Shown: positions 1 to 8,620, counted from the stretch's first letter. The stretch is DNA of 56,619 nucleotides from Marilutibacter maris (GCF_006546735.2 NZ_VICD02000049.1:1-56619), one strand, 5' to 3'. Notes: generated by a model from the sequence alone, not told the origin. A program made the numbers and translations.

Positions 1-231
1 CGCATGGAGCACCTGCAGGACCTCAATCGCCAGATCGGCCATTCCGCCAACCGGCTTGCCGGTGGCCTGGTGATCGCTGCGCTGATCATCGGATCGTCGA
101 TCGCGATGACGGTGGAGGGCGGGCCGACCCTGCTGGGATTGCCGTTCTTCGGTCTGCTGGGTTTCGTCGGCGCCTCGGTCGCCGGCATCTGGCTGCTGTG
201 GTCGATCTTCCGCAGCGGTGGCGGACGTTAG
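1..231 (+). CDS. ubiB: UbiB/ABC1-family kinase-like protein, C-terminal fragment
   Basis: Only the last 76 codons are in the window; the gene begins upstream. The fragment has a short amphipathic stretch containing NRLAGGLVIAALIIGSS, then two hydrophobic helices (about residues 20-37 and 45-70 of the visible part) separated by a short Gly/Pro-rich turn with GLPFFGLLGF. This paired-helix tail is characteristic of the UbiB/AarF/ABC1 atypical kinase family, whose C terminus anchors the protein in the inner membrane. Family knowledge: UbiB supports coenzyme Q biosynthesis through ATPase activity acting on membrane Q intermediates. The kinase-like domain cannot be checked here, so a paralogous ABC1 protein is possible. 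The stop is TAG at 229-231, followed by 48 nt before the next gene. Confidence 0.75.
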   Translation, partial: RMEHLQDLNRQIGHSANRLAGGLVIAALIIGSSIAMTVEGGPTLLGLPFFGLLGFVGASVAGIWLLWSIFRSGGGR

Positions 232-279
232 TGACGCGGTATCGGGTTCGGTGGGGGCGGATTCTGGTAGCTTTCGCGC

Positions 280-828
280 ATGGATACCCCGACCGATGCG
301 ATCCGTTTCCAGGCCAGGTTGTTGCGACCGGCCAGCCCCAGGAGTGCGACCTGGTCGTTCTTCGTGTTGCCCAAGGACGCCAGCGCGCCGCTGCCCAGCC
401 GCGGCATGACCACGGTGGAGGGACGCCTGGGCGGGCATGCGTTCAAGGCCACACTGGAGCCCGATGGCAGCGGCAGCCATTGGCTCAAGGTGACCCGGGC
501 GATGCGCGAGGCGGCGGGCGTCGGCGTCGGCGACACCGTCGCCGTCGAGGTGTGGCCGGCGCAGAAGCAGCTCGAGGCGAAGGTGCCGCCCGACCTGCGC
601 AAGGCGCTGGCCGCCGATCCGGCGGCGAAGGCGGCCTGGTCGCGGATCACCCTGATCGCGCGGCGCGACTGGGTCCAGTGGATCACCACCGCGAAGAAGG
701 CCGAGACGCGCGAGAAGCGGATCGCCAACGCCTGCTCGATGCTCGCCACCGGCAAGCGCGAGGTCTGCTGCTTCGACCGCTCGGGCATCTACAGCAAGGC
801 CTTCAGCGCACCCGAGGCGGCGGAGTAG
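280..828 (+). CDS. DUF1905 / YdeI-OmpD-associated family protein
   Basis: A 182-residue soluble protein. Residues about 8-90 match the DUF1905 beta-barrel pattern (TWSFFVLPKDAS near the start, then GMTTVEGRLGGHAFKATLEP and HWLKVTRAMREAAGVGVGD). Residues about 100-170 match the YdeI/OmdA helical tail (KALAADPAAKAAWSRIT, RDWVQWITTAKKAETREKRI). Genes of this family are often labelled bacteriocin-protection or OmpD-associated, but the biochemical role is unknown. No signal peptide or membrane segment is visible, so it is probably cytoplasmic. The ATG at 280 has no strong ribosome binding site; the next in-frame methionine (residue 43) falls inside the DUF1905 fold, so 280 is preferred. It appears monocistronic. 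Confidence 0.8.
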   Translation: MDTPTDAIRFQARLLRPASPRSATWSFFVLPKDASAPLPSRGMTTVEGRLGGHAFKATLEPDGSGSHWLKVTRAMREAAGVGVGDTVAVEVWPAQKQLEAKVPPDLRKALAADPAAKAAWSRITLIARRDWVQWITTAKKAETREKRIANACSMLATGKREVCCFDRSGIYSKAFSAPEAAE

Positions 829-929
829 GGCCGACGGTCCAGGCGGTGCAGCCGACCGCTGCATGAAGGGATGAAGCGGCGACCGGGTTTCGTGTGACAC
901 TCGTCCGCAGTCCCGCACGCGCCGGTTGC

Positions 930-2150
930 ATGCTGCCACGCAAAAAGCTCGACATCGGTTGGGCCGATCTGGCCAGTGCGTTGGCGATGAGCCTGCGCCG
1001 GGGCGGCGCCGATCGCGCGTCGCGCCTGGAGGCGCTGTGGTCGCCGGAAGGGCGCGCGCTGGCGACGCTGTCGGTGCGCAGCGGCTTCGACCTGGTGCTG
1101 CGACAGCTGGCCCTGCCGGCGGGCAGCGAGGTGCTGGTGTCGGCGGTGACCATCCGCGACATGGTTGCGATCATCGAGGCACACGGCCTGCGCGCGGTTC
1201 CCGTCGACATCGATCCGGACACCTGTGCCCTGCGCGTCGATCGATTGCGGCAGGCGATCGGCGGCCGTACCCGGGCGCTGCTGGTCGCGCACCTGTTCGG
1301 GTCGAGAACGCCGATGGACGCGGTGGCGGCGGTCGCCGATCGCCATGGCCTGTTCCTGTTCGAGGACTGCGCGCAGGCCTTCGCCGCCGACGGCTACACC
1401 GGGCATCCGCGAAGCGACGTGACGATGTTCAGCTTCGGCCCGATCAAGACCGCGACCGCGCTGGGAGGCGGGGTGCTGGTGTTTCGCGACCGCGACCGCT
1501 GCGAGGACGCACGACGGCGGCAGCGGGCGTACCCGCCGCAGCGGCGCGGCGGCTATGCGCGCCGGGTGCTCAAGTACGGCTTGCTCAAGGCCCTGAGCTG
1601 GCGGGCGCCCTACACGGTGTTCGCCACGCTGTGCCGATGGTCGGGAACTTCGCACGACCGGGTGATCGCGAACGCGGTGCGCGGCTTCGGCCCCGGCGCG
1701 CTGCTGGTCCAGCTTCGGCGACGACCGGGACCGGCCTTGCTGGGCCTGATGCTCAGGCGCCATCGTCGATACGGCAGCGACGATCTCGCCGATCGTATCG
1801 CGGCGGCGACCGCGCTGGCGGCGCGGCTGCCCGCCGACGCGATTCCGGGACGTTGGGCGCAACCGCATTGTCATTGGCTGTTGCCGCTGCAATGCGATGA
1901 TCCGGACGTGCTGGTGGCGCGGTTGCAGCACGCCGGTTTCGACGCCACCCGCGGCGCGACCAGCCTGCACGCGGTGCCGGCCGGGCGCGATGCCGCCGCC
2001 GATGGCGCCGCTCCGATGGCGGCGCAACGGATGATGTCGCGCATGCTCTACCTGCCGGTGGAATCGGCAAGCGGTGCCGAACTGCGGGAGTTGGCACGGA
2101 TCGTCGGCGACTTTCTCGATCGGCCGCCGCCTGTGCGGGCGGGGCCGTGA
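930..2150 (+). CDS. DegT/DnrJ/EryC1/StrS-family PLP-dependent aminotransferase
   Basis: Fold type I PLP enzyme of the sugar-aminotransferase group. Numbering from the ATG at 930 (406 residues), the internal-aldimine lysine lies in SFGPIKTATALGGG at about residue 173, and the cofactor-facing acidic pair is in LFLFEDCAQAF at about 145-146. The small-domain start SVRSGFDLVLRQL and the segment RALLVAHLFG are also typical. A GTG at 894 would add 12 residues (TLVRSPARAGC) that look unlike the family; ATG 930 puts the conserved KLDIGWADL at the N terminus. Neither start has a clear ribosome binding site. Known members aminate nucleotide-linked keto-sugars for O-antigen or natural-product glycans. 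Here no sugar-nucleotide genes flank it, so the substrate is unknown. It ends 79 nt before a convergent gene. Confidence 0.82.
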   Translation: MLPRKKLDIGWADLASALAMSLRRGGADRASRLEALWSPEGRALATLSVRSGFDLVLRQLALPAGSEVLVSAVTIRDMVAIIEAHGLRAVPVDIDPDTCALRVDRLRQAIGGRTRALLVAHLFGSRTPMDAVAAVADRHGLFLFEDCAQAFAADGYTGHPRSDVTMFSFGPIKTATALGGGVLVFRDRDRCEDARRRQRAYPPQRRGGYARRVLKYGLLKALSWRAPYTVFATLCRWSGTSHDRVIANAVRGFGPGALLVQLRRRPGPALLGLMLRRHRRYGSDDLADRIAAATALAARLPADAIPGRWAQPHCHWLLPLQCDDPDVLVARLQHAGFDATRGATSLHAVPAGRDAAADGAAPMAAQRMMSRMLYLPVESASGAELRELARIVGDFLDRPPPVRAGP

Positions 2151-2198
2151 GTCCGAACCCGGCGACGGCGACGCGCCGCCGACCGCTACCAGGCGACG

Positions 2199-2222
2199 CC
2201 GCGACCGCAATCGTGGTCGCGG
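2199..2222. terminator. Hairpin between convergent genes
   Basis: Perfect 8-bp inverted repeat CCGCGACC / GGTCGCGG with an 8-nt loop, in the 79-nt gap between the aminotransferase stop and the stop of the convergent SnoaL-like gene. There is no T-run on either side, so it is a weak candidate for a bidirectional transcript end. Confidence 0.4.
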
Positions 2223-2229
2223 TGGCGGG

Positions 2230-2676
2230 TCATTCTCCGATCCGCAGCCCGGGGCGTTCGTTGTCCCAGATCATGTTGATGATCCGCCAGCGGCCGTCGG
2301 CTTCGCGGTAGAGCTGGATGCTGTTGATGCCGCGGCGCTCGGGCTCGGCGGCGTCGGGCGCGCTGCGTGCCTCGTAGGTGCTCCAGGCGTGGGCGATGTT
2401 GCCGAAGATGCGCAGTTCGCGCGCGGTCTCGACCTCGTAGAAGTCCATGCCGGCGAGCAGCCGGTCGGCGTTTTCCCGGTATTCGGCGAGGCCGAAGGCC
2501 AGCATCCACGGCACCCCGTCGGCGTCGGCGCCGGTGCGGATCTGTCGACAGTCGGGGTGGAACAACTCGTCCTGGCGACTCCAGTCGCGTGGTCCGGCGG
2601 GGCCGGAAATCATCGCGTACATCGCATCCAGTACCGCTCCGATCGCGGTGGCTTGGTCTTGCATCGCTGGCTCCAT
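2230..2676 (-). CDS. SnoaL-like / NTF2-fold protein
   Basis: A 148-residue small soluble protein with the composition and layout of the SnoaL/NTF2-like cone fold: an N-terminal helix (ATAIGAVLDAMYAMISG), a segment DELFHPDCRQI, a central strand pair (NIAHAWSTYEARSA) and a C-terminal strand pair (NSIQLYREADGRWRIINMIW). Members include polyketide cyclases, steroid isomerases and many proteins without known activity, so no function is assigned. The start was set at the ATG read from 2676 (MEPAMQD); a second ATG 12 nt downstream is equally possible, and a longer frame reaching 2775 adds Gly/Pro-rich residues without family character. It is convergent with the aminotransferase and lies 101 nt downstream of the lipoprotein gene that ends at 2778. 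Confidence 0.7.
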   Translation of the reverse strand: MEPAMQDQATAIGAVLDAMYAMISGPAGPRDWSRQDELFHPDCRQIRTGADADGVPWMLAFGLAEYRENADRLLAGMDFYEVETARELRIFGNIAHAWSTYEARSAPDAAEPERRGINSIQLYREADGRWRIINMIWDNERPGLRIGE

Positions 2677-2777
2677 TGATGGGTGAATGACTGGCAATCC
2701 AGGCAAGGTCGGGGCGTGGCGCCGTCCCGCCAGGTCCGGCCCTGCCGCCGCGACCCGACCGGACGGCGTGTCCACCG

Positions 2778-3653
2778 CTACTGCGGATACTCGACGAAGC
2801 AGGCGTCCATGGTGGCTTCGACCGATGCGGCGGCCGCCAGTGCCTTGAGCATCCGCGTGCTTTCGGGGCTTGGCGTCGCGCCACTCTTGAGCGCGCTGGA
2901 GACCTGGCCGGTGGCTTTGGCCTCTTCGTCGTTGGCGCGGTCGATCGTCTGTTCGATCTCGTCCCGGGTCTTGGGCGTCAGCGGAATGCCGGCCAGGGCG
3001 ATGCGAAGGTCGTTGCCGAGCTGCCGCAGCGCCCGCCAGGTCAGCTGTGGAATCCGTTCCCGTGCGACCAGGGCGTCGGCCTTCAGTGTCTTGGCGCCGC
3101 CGTCGGCCCAGGAATTCAGGGCCGGGTTGTCGGCGGCGCTGGCGGCGGCATCGGCGCCATGCAACTGCATTGCGGTGGCGATGGCCTCGGCGCGGGATTC
3201 GTCGGTCAGCGCCTTCAGGGTCCCGACATCGAACACCGCCGGAGTCAGCGCCTGCTCCAGGCAGGCCGCGCGCGCCTCGGCCTTGCGGAACACGACCTGC
3301 TGGTCGGCGAGGCGGTATCGGCCGGTGAACAGTCCCGACAGGGTGGCCACGCCGGCGCCGGTATTCCTCACCCCGACCTTGTCGATCGATATGCCCAGCG
3401 CGGCCAGGAAGGTGCCGTAGAAGGTGGCTTCGGAAGCGACGATTTCGGCCCTCTGGCGGGCGTCGGTCTCATCGGCGAGCAGCTTGCGTATGCCCTGGAC
3501 CCGCGTCAGCGCCTGTTCCGGACTGGTGGCGAGGAACGGGTCCCCGGTGGCCGCCTGGTCGATTTCCTCGGCGCTCCAGGTCGGGGCCACCGGATAGATC
3601 GCGCACCCGCCAAGGCAGGTCGACAGGAGCGTCACTGCTACGGACGTCTTCAT
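2778..3653 (-). CDS. Predicted lipoprotein of unknown function
   Basis: A 291-residue protein with a type II signal peptide: MKTSVAVTLLSTCLGGC puts the lipobox cysteine at residue 17. The mature part is Ala-rich and mostly helical, with two long helices around residues 55-80 and 120-145, a short segment near residues 85-105 (TFLAALGISIDKVGV) and a helical tail rich in Glu, Lys and Ala. I do not recognise a named family. A strong purine-rich ribosome binding site (GGGGGAAG) precedes the ATG read from 3653, and the open frame continuing upstream on this strand to 5216 is antisense to the monooxygenase. It is divergent from the monooxygenase across about 460 nt. Confidence 0.7.
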   Translation of the reverse strand: MKTSVAVTLLSTCLGGCAIYPVAPTWSAEEIDQAATGDPFLATSPEQALTRVQGIRKLLADETDARQRAEIVASEATFYGTFLAALGISIDKVGVRNTGAGVATLSGLFTGRYRLADQQVVFRKAEARAACLEQALTPAVFDVGTLKALTDESRAEAIATAMQLHGADAAASAADNPALNSWADGGAKTLKADALVARERIPQLTWRALRQLGNDLRIALAGIPLTPKTRDEIEQTIDRANDEEAKATGQVSSALKSGATPSPESTRMLKALAAAASVEATMDACFVEYPQ

Positions 3654-4115
3654 CTTGCTTCCCCCTGTGGAAGTCGAATTCGCGTCAAGTCCTTGTGTTG
3701 CCGTCGATCGGTGCGTTGTCGGGAACCTCCGCTTGTCTGTGCGCTCCAGGGGGCCGGGAGTCGTTGTGCCGTGCCTCGGGCATCCGGGGCGCCGGGCCGG
3801 CGGAAGCCGGGGCGGATCGCGCTGGCAATCGTGGCCTCCGGCTCCCTCCTGAGCCAAAGGATCAGGGCCTTCTAAACGGTCCGGTGTGCAGATTCGATGA
3901 TGGCGGCGACGCCCGGCTCCGGGCCGCCGTGGGCGGGGTGTCCGCGTGCGGTCGGGCCATCGTCGGATGGTAGACCCGGACGCGGGACGGAACCAGGAGG
4001 ATAGCCAGGGTCGCATGGTCTCGGGCGGTGGCGACCGCGCCGCTCCGCGACGGGCTTGCCCCGCGCCGACCCGCTGGGCAAAGTGCCGGCTCCATTTCGT
4101 CACGGAAGCACCGCC
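3654..4115. other. Intergenic region with no supported gene
   Basis: A 462-nt divergent spacer between the lipoprotein and monooxygenase genes. Several short open frames occur on both strands but all are Arg/Pro/Gly-rich, overlap one another and match no family. It presumably carries promoters for both flanking genes; I see no clear -35/-10 pair or operator. Confidence 0.5.
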
Positions 4116-5387
4116 TTGGGCAGAGCTTTGCGGATCGCGATCGTCGGCTACGGCACCGGCGGGCAGGCCTCGGCGCTGATGCTGTCGGCCGACGGCCACC
4201 AGGTCGAGGTGTTCGAGCGTGCGCCGGTGCTGGGACCGGTCGGTGCGGGCTTCCTGTTGCAGCCGGTCGGGCTGGCGGTGTTGTGGAAGATGGGCCTGCT
4301 CGATGCGGTGATCGGGCACGGGGCGGTGGTCTCGCGCTTGTACGGGCAGACCCTGCAGGGGCGCCCGGTCATGGACATGCGCTATCGCGAACTCGACCCT
4401 CGCCTGTGCGGGCTCGGTCTGCAGCGCGGCGCGTTGTTCGGCCTGCTCGACGCGGCCTGGCAACAGGGCCGGCGCATCCACCGCGGCTGCGAAGTGGTCG
4501 CGGTCGATGTCGAGGCCGGCACGCTGACCGATGCGCAGGGCCGGCGCCATGCCGGCTACGACCTGATCGTGGTCGCCGATGGCGCGGCTTCGGCCCTGCG
4601 CGGACAGGTAGTGCCGGCGCGACTGGATCGGCCGTATCCGTGGGGCGCGCAGTGGTGCCTGGTCGAGCAGGGCGACTGGCCGTGGATCGACGAACTGCAG
4701 CAACGCTACGTCGCCGCGCGGCGGATGGTCGGCATGCTGCCGGTCGGCACCCGTCCCGGCGACCCGGTGCCGCGCCTGAGTTTCTTCTGGAGCCTGCCGG
4801 TCGCGGCGCTGGATCGCGGCGTCGGGGACCCGCAGCGCTGGCGCGACGATGTCGCCACGGTCTGGCCGGAGGCCGCCGAGCGCCTGCGCGCGACCGAGGT
4901 GCCGACGGGCCTGGCCGTCGCCCGCTATCGCGACGCCGTGCATCGGGACTGGTCGCGCGGACGCGCGGTCCTGCTTGGCGATGCCGCGCATGCGATGAGC
5001 CCACAGCTGGGGCAGGGCGTCAACATGGCCTTGCTCGACGCGCGCGCACTGCGCGAAGCGTTGCGTGGCGACGGCTCGGTCGCCGATGCGCTGGCCCGCT
5101 ATCAGCGGCAACGACGCCGGCACGTGGGCATCTATCACTTCTGGAGCCGCTGGCTGACCCCGTTGTTCCAGTCCGGACACGACGTCGCCGCGTGGTGGCG
5201 CGACCGTCTGTTCCATCCGTTGTCGCGCGTGCCCGGCGGGCGCGGGCAGATGCTGCGGGTCCTGACCGGCACGCGCAACGGCTGGATGGGGCGGATGGCG
5301 CTGGAGGATGCGTTCGTCGAGGCGCTGGCGACGTTGACCTCCGATTCGCAGGACAGCGTGCCACGGTCGGTGGCGCAGATCGATTGA
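4116..5387 (+). CDS. FAD-dependent monooxygenase (PHBH/UbiH-type fold)
   Basis: Class A flavoprotein hydroxylase, 423 residues from a TTG at 4116. The dinucleotide-binding motif is close to the N terminus (RIAIVGYGTGGQASALML). The DG motif appears as YDLIVVADGAASALR and the GD motif as GRAVLLGDAAHAMSPQLGQG, which together bind FAD and NAD(P)H. This start is chosen because GGAAG sits 7 nt upstream and because it places the first beta strand within 6 residues of the N terminus; an ATG at 4056 would add 20 residues with no family character. The family hydroxylates aromatic or isoprenoid-like substrates. Helical, Trp-rich residues near the C terminus (HFWSRWLTPLFQSG) could contact membrane or substrate. 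The substrate cannot be deduced; no pathway genes are adjacent. Confidence 0.8.
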   Translation: MGRALRIAIVGYGTGGQASALMLSADGHQVEVFERAPVLGPVGAGFLLQPVGLAVLWKMGLLDAVIGHGAVVSRLYGQTLQGRPVMDMRYRELDPRLCGLGLQRGALFGLLDAAWQQGRRIHRGCEVVAVDVEAGTLTDAQGRRHAGYDLIVVADGAASALRGQVVPARLDRPYPWGAQWCLVEQGDWPWIDELQQRYVAARRMVGMLPVGTRPGDPVPRLSFFWSLPVAALDRGVGDPQRWRDDVATVWPEAAERLRATEVPTGLAVARYRDAVHRDWSRGRAVLLGDAAHAMSPQLGQGVNMALLDARALREALRGDGSVADALARYQRQRRRHVGIYHFWSRWLTPLFQSGHDVAAWWRDRLFHPLSRVPGGRGQMLRVLTGTRNGWMGRMALEDAFVEALATLTSDSQDSVPRSVAQID

Positions 5388-5482
5388 ACGCTTGCGATCG
5401 GGTCGTCATTGTCGCGGCGACGCGCTTTCCGCGATCTGCCTCATCGGCTAGTCTGCGGCGACGGTTTTCATCGGAGTCGGGG

Positions 5483-6271
5483 ATGCGGGGCAGGGGGATC
5501 AGATCGCTGGCGCTCGTGGTATTGGGCGGCGTCGCGATGATCGTGCAGGCGGGAGAACCGGCCACGGCCGGCAAGGACGCGGTGCTCGATCATGTGCTGC
5601 CGCCGGATACCGGCATCCCGGGGCGAAGCGTCGCCGAGCTGACCGCCGACTGGTGGCGCTGGGTGCGGGCGCAGCCGTTCAGCCCCTACCTCGATCCGGA
5701 CGGACGCCTGTGCGACCTCGGGCAGGAGGGGCCGGTGTGGTTCCTGGCCGGCACCGACGGCAGTTTCAATGCACGTCGCGAGTGCAACGTGCCGACGGGC
5801 AAGTACCTGTTGCTGCCGGTGATCAACATGCTGCACCGGAACGTGCAGCCCGTCGGCGAGCCGGATACCTACAGTTGCCCCGAACTGGTGGCCGGGGCGG
5901 CGGTCAACAACGATCATCTCAACAGCGCGGTGGTGCTGATCGATGGCGTCCCGGTCCCCGAAGTCGCCCGCTACCGGGTGCGCACCGCGGAGTGTTTCGA
6001 CATCGACGCCGACATCGGCGAGCACAGGGCGGCGGACGGCAATGGGCGCATGGCCGCCGCCGACGGCTACTGGCTGTTGATCGAACCGCTGCCGCCGGGC
6101 CGTCATACGATCCATGTCGGCGCCAACTACGGCGCCTCTGACCGTGGCTATGGCGCGATGGTGCAGAACTTCGAGTACGTGCTGGATGTCGGCGGATGGG
6201 TCAATACCGCGATGTTGGCGCCGCCGGGTTCGGGCATCGGTGCGGGGCGCGTGGCCTCCAAGCGTCCATGA
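5483..6271 (+). CDS. Secreted protein of unknown function, Trp- and Cys-rich
   Basis: A 262-residue exported protein. The N terminus MRGRGIRSLALVVLGGVAM followed by VQAGEP looks like a Sec signal peptide. The mature region holds a distinctive block: AELTADWWRWVRAQPFSPYL, then a Cys-containing stretch ending in GQEGPVWFLAGTDGSF, then RRECNVPTGKYLLLPVINML. Four cysteines in the mature region (CDLG, RECNV, YSCPEL, AECFD) suggest two disulfides. I recall similar uncharacterised secreted proteins in proteobacteria, but no function is known to me. The start ATG at 5483 is preceded by CGGAG. It lies 95 nt downstream of the monooxygenase and is probably a separate unit. Confidence 0.7.
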   Translation: MRGRGIRSLALVVLGGVAMIVQAGEPATAGKDAVLDHVLPPDTGIPGRSVAELTADWWRWVRAQPFSPYLDPDGRLCDLGQEGPVWFLAGTDGSFNARRECNVPTGKYLLLPVINMLHRNVQPVGEPDTYSCPELVAGAAVNNDHLNSAVVLIDGVPVPEVARYRVRTAECFDIDADIGEHRAADGNGRMAAADGYWLLIEPLPPGRHTIHVGANYGASDRGYGAMVQNFEYVLDVGGWVNTAMLAPPGSGIGAGRVASKRP

Positions 6272-6305
6272 GCGCGGAGACGGTCGCGACGCAGGGTGTG
6301 GGTAA

Positions 6306-7562
6306 GTGTCCCGCCGCGTCCATCCGCACGCAAAAGTCCGATCGCAAGCCGGGGCTTCCCGCCTGAACACCTCCAAGCCTCCACGCTACGAAGTCATCGA
6401 TGCGCTCCGGGGCTTTGCCCTGGCCGGCGTCGCCCTGGTCAACCTGCGCTGGCTGTCGCTGTACGAGATGATGCCCAAGGCGACGCGGGAGGCCCTGCCC
6501 AGCGCCGGCTTCGACGCCGCCGCCATCTCGGCGATGTCGGTGTTGGCCGACGGCAAGTTCATCACCGTGTTTTCGCTGCTGTTCGGGCTGGGATTCGCGT
6601 TGCAGCTCGATCGCGACGAGGGCGCCGCGGGCGTGCACCGCTACCTGCGGCGGATGCTGGGCCTGGCCCTGATCGGTCTGCTGCACGGTTACTTCATCTG
6701 GTGGGGCGACATCCTGCTGACCTATGCGGTGGTCGGGGTGGTATTGCTGCCGCTGCGGCACCTGCCCGATCGCGCCTTGCTGGCGATCGCACTGGCGGTC
6801 GCGGTGTTGCCACCGTTGATATCCGCTCCGGTGCGCGCGTGGTTGCCTCCGATACCCGCCGGCAAGGAGGTTTTCGCCCAGGCCTTGCAGGCGTTCTCGA
6901 TGCCCTCGTGGCGCGAGTTCCTGCACGGCAACATCGCGGTCGCCAACTGGGCGCGGATGGCGAACTGGGCCTTGGTGTGCTTCGTGCTGTCGCGTTTCCT
7001 GCTGGGCTACTGGGCGGGACGCAAGGGGCTGCTGCAGGATCCGTGGCGGCATCGCGCACTGCTGGGCGGGTTGTGCGTCGGCGGCGTGGTGCTGGGGCTG
7101 GTCTTGATGGGGCTGGCGGAAGTGCAGGCATCGTGGCGGGCATCGCATCCTGATCTGGACACGCGCGCGGTGAAGCTGACACTGCGGATGTTGGCGAGGC
7201 TGGAACCGATCGCATTGGGTGTGGCCTACGCCGCGGCCTTCGTACTGGCGTTCTCGCATCCGCGCATGCGGCGTTGGCTGTCCCCCTTCGCGGCGGTCGG
7301 GCGCATGGCGTTGACCCACTATCTGCTGCAGAGCGTGGTCGGGGTGGCGCTGTTCTACGCGATCGGTCTGGACCTGGGCGGCGAACGCGGGCTGGCACCG
7401 GTGCTGCTGGCCTGGGCATTGCTGTTCGCGGTCCAGGTACGGGTGAGCCACTGGTGGCTGTCACGCTTCCAGTACGGACCGGTGGAATGGCTGTGGCGCT
7501 GGACGACCCGGGGAGCGCGCCCGCCGTTCCGGCGCCTGTCGCCGGAGCCGGCGGCCGCGTGA
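6306..7562 (+). CDS. DUF418-domain multi-pass membrane protein
   Basis: A 418-residue inner-membrane protein. It opens with the family signature YEVIDALRGFALAGVALVNL at about residues 28-47 and carries about ten hydrophobic segments, with the DUF418 block (LGVAYAAAFVLAFSHP, VGRMALTHYLLQSV, QVRVSHWWLSRFQYGPVEW) in the C-terminal half. The C-terminal motif FQYGPVEWLWRW is strongly conserved in DUF418 proteins. The family is distantly related to membrane acyltransferase-like proteins, but its activity is unknown. The start is uncertain: the GTG at 6306 is the only plausible initiation codon upstream of the signature, and the first 25 residues look like leader sequence. It is convergent with the LysR gene, with 19 nt between the stops. 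Confidence 0.82.
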   Translation: MSRRVHPHAKVRSQAGASRLNTSKPPRYEVIDALRGFALAGVALVNLRWLSLYEMMPKATREALPSAGFDAAAISAMSVLADGKFITVFSLLFGLGFALQLDRDEGAAGVHRYLRRMLGLALIGLLHGYFIWWGDILLTYAVVGVVLLPLRHLPDRALLAIALAVAVLPPLISAPVRAWLPPIPAGKEVFAQALQAFSMPSWREFLHGNIAVANWARMANWALVCFVLSRFLLGYWAGRKGLLQDPWRHRALLGGLCVGGVVLGLVLMGLAEVQASWRASHPDLDTRAVKLTLRMLARLEPIALGVAYAAAFVLAFSHPRMRRWLSPFAAVGRMALTHYLLQSVVGVALFYAIGLDLGGERGLAPVLLAWALLFAVQVRVSHWWLSRFQYGPVEWLWRWTTRGARPPFRRLSPEPAAA

Positions 7563-7581
7563 GTCGGTATTCGGCGGCATA

Positions 7582-8496
7582 TCAGCCGGCAGTATCGGTT
7601 GCTGCCTGCTGCCGGAACCGCTCGGCCAGGAACTCGACGACGGCGCGCACGCCGGGCAGTTGGCCGCGCCGGTGCGGCATCACCAGGGTCGTGGTCACGG
7701 TGCCGGCGCGCCATTGCGGAAGCACCCGCACCAGACGTTCGGACGCCAACAGCGCATGGCACATCTGTTCGGGCAGGCAGGTGACGCCCATGCCGCTGGC
7801 GGCGGCCTGCAGCAGTACGCTGGACTCGTTGGCGACCATCGCGGCGCTTGGGGCGACCTGGATGCGCGCACCGTGGGTGTCGGTCAGCGTCCACGTGGCC
7901 GCCGACGCCGCGGTCAGCAGCGCGTCGTGGTGCTCCAGTCCGGCCGGCGAACCCGGCTCGCCGCGTCGGGCGAGGTAGTCCGGCGACGCCACCAGGACGA
8001 TGGGCTCGACCTGCAATTGCCGTTGCACCAGTCCGGAATCGGGCAGTGGTGCGAAGTGACTGCGCACGGCGATGTCGAAGCCCTCCTGCTGCACGTCGAC
8101 GAAGCGGTCGGTCACCTCCAGTTGCAGCAGCAGTTTCGGGTGGCGCTGCGCCAGTCGCGGCAGGGCCTCGGCCAGGTGCAGTTGGGCGACCGGGATCGAG
8201 GCGGTGATCCGCACGGTGCCGCTGGGCTCGGCCTGGCGGCGGCGGACCACGGCCTCGGCGGCCTCGGCTTCGATCAGCGCGGCGCGGGCGTGCTCGTAGA
8301 AGTCGCGGCCCAGCTCGGTCAGGGTGAAGCTGCGCGAGGTTCGGTGGATCAGACGGACCGACAGCGCCTCCTCGAGCGCGGCCACGCGCTTGCTGATCGT
8401 GGACTTGGGCAGGCCCAGCCGGCGTGACGCCGCGGCGAAGCCGCCTTGTTCCACTGCGGCGGCGAAGAAGCCGAGATCATTGAGATTGATGCCCAT
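7582..8496 (-). CDS. LysR-family transcriptional regulator
   Basis: A 304-residue regulator with an N-terminal winged helix-turn-helix at about residues 3-62 (DLGFFAAAVEQGGFAAASRR, LPKSTISKRVAALEE, RTSRSFTLTELG) and a periplasmic-binding-protein-like effector domain from about residue 90 (GTVRITASIPVAQLHLAEAL). The start is the ATG read from 8496; the open frame upstream to 8610 adds residues not found in LysR proteins and crosses the intergenic inverted repeat. It is divergently transcribed from the glutathione S-transferase gene, with 124 nt between the starts, the classic arrangement in which a LysR regulator controls its neighbour and itself. The inducer is unknown. Confidence 0.9.
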   Translation of the reverse strand: MGINLNDLGFFAAAVEQGGFAAASRRLGLPKSTISKRVAALEEALSVRLIHRTSRSFTLTELGRDFYEHARAALIEAEAAEAVVRRRQAEPSGTVRITASIPVAQLHLAEALPRLAQRHPKLLLQLEVTDRFVDVQQEGFDIAVRSHFAPLPDSGLVQRQLQVEPIVLVASPDYLARRGEPGSPAGLEHHDALLTAASAATWTLTDTHGARIQVAPSAAMVANESSVLLQAAASGMGVTCLPEQMCHALLASERLVRVLPQWRAGTVTTTLVMPHRRGQLPGVRAVVEFLAERFRQQAATDTAG

Positions 8497-8510
8497 AGAA
8501 GTCTCTATAC

Positions 8511-8541
8511 GTAGACGATAAGTCCAATTTATCCCGTCTAC
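8511..8541. promoter_or_regulatory. Inverted repeat in the LysR-GST divergent promoter region
   Basis: GTAGACG (8511-8517) and CGTCTAC (8535-8541) are perfect 7-bp inverted arms with a 17-nt A/T-rich centre. The symmetry extends inward: GATAA follows the left arm's GTAGAC, and TTATCC precedes the right arm. TACGTA also overlaps the left arm at 8508-8513. Its position between the divergent LysR and GST starts suggests a LysR dimer site or the promoter core. This is inferred from position and symmetry only. Confidence 0.5.
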
Positions 8542-8620
8542 TCGCCCAAGGTCCACGAATCTATCTTGTCGAGCACGGGCCAGCGACCGCCGGCCTGAAA
8601 CCCGACCCAAGGAGTTCGTG

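Noticed and set aside
3654-5216. The N-terminal extension of the minus-strand lipoprotein frame
   Set aside because: It overlaps the monooxygenase and lacks family character; the lipoprotein signal and ribosome binding site at 3653 mark the real start.
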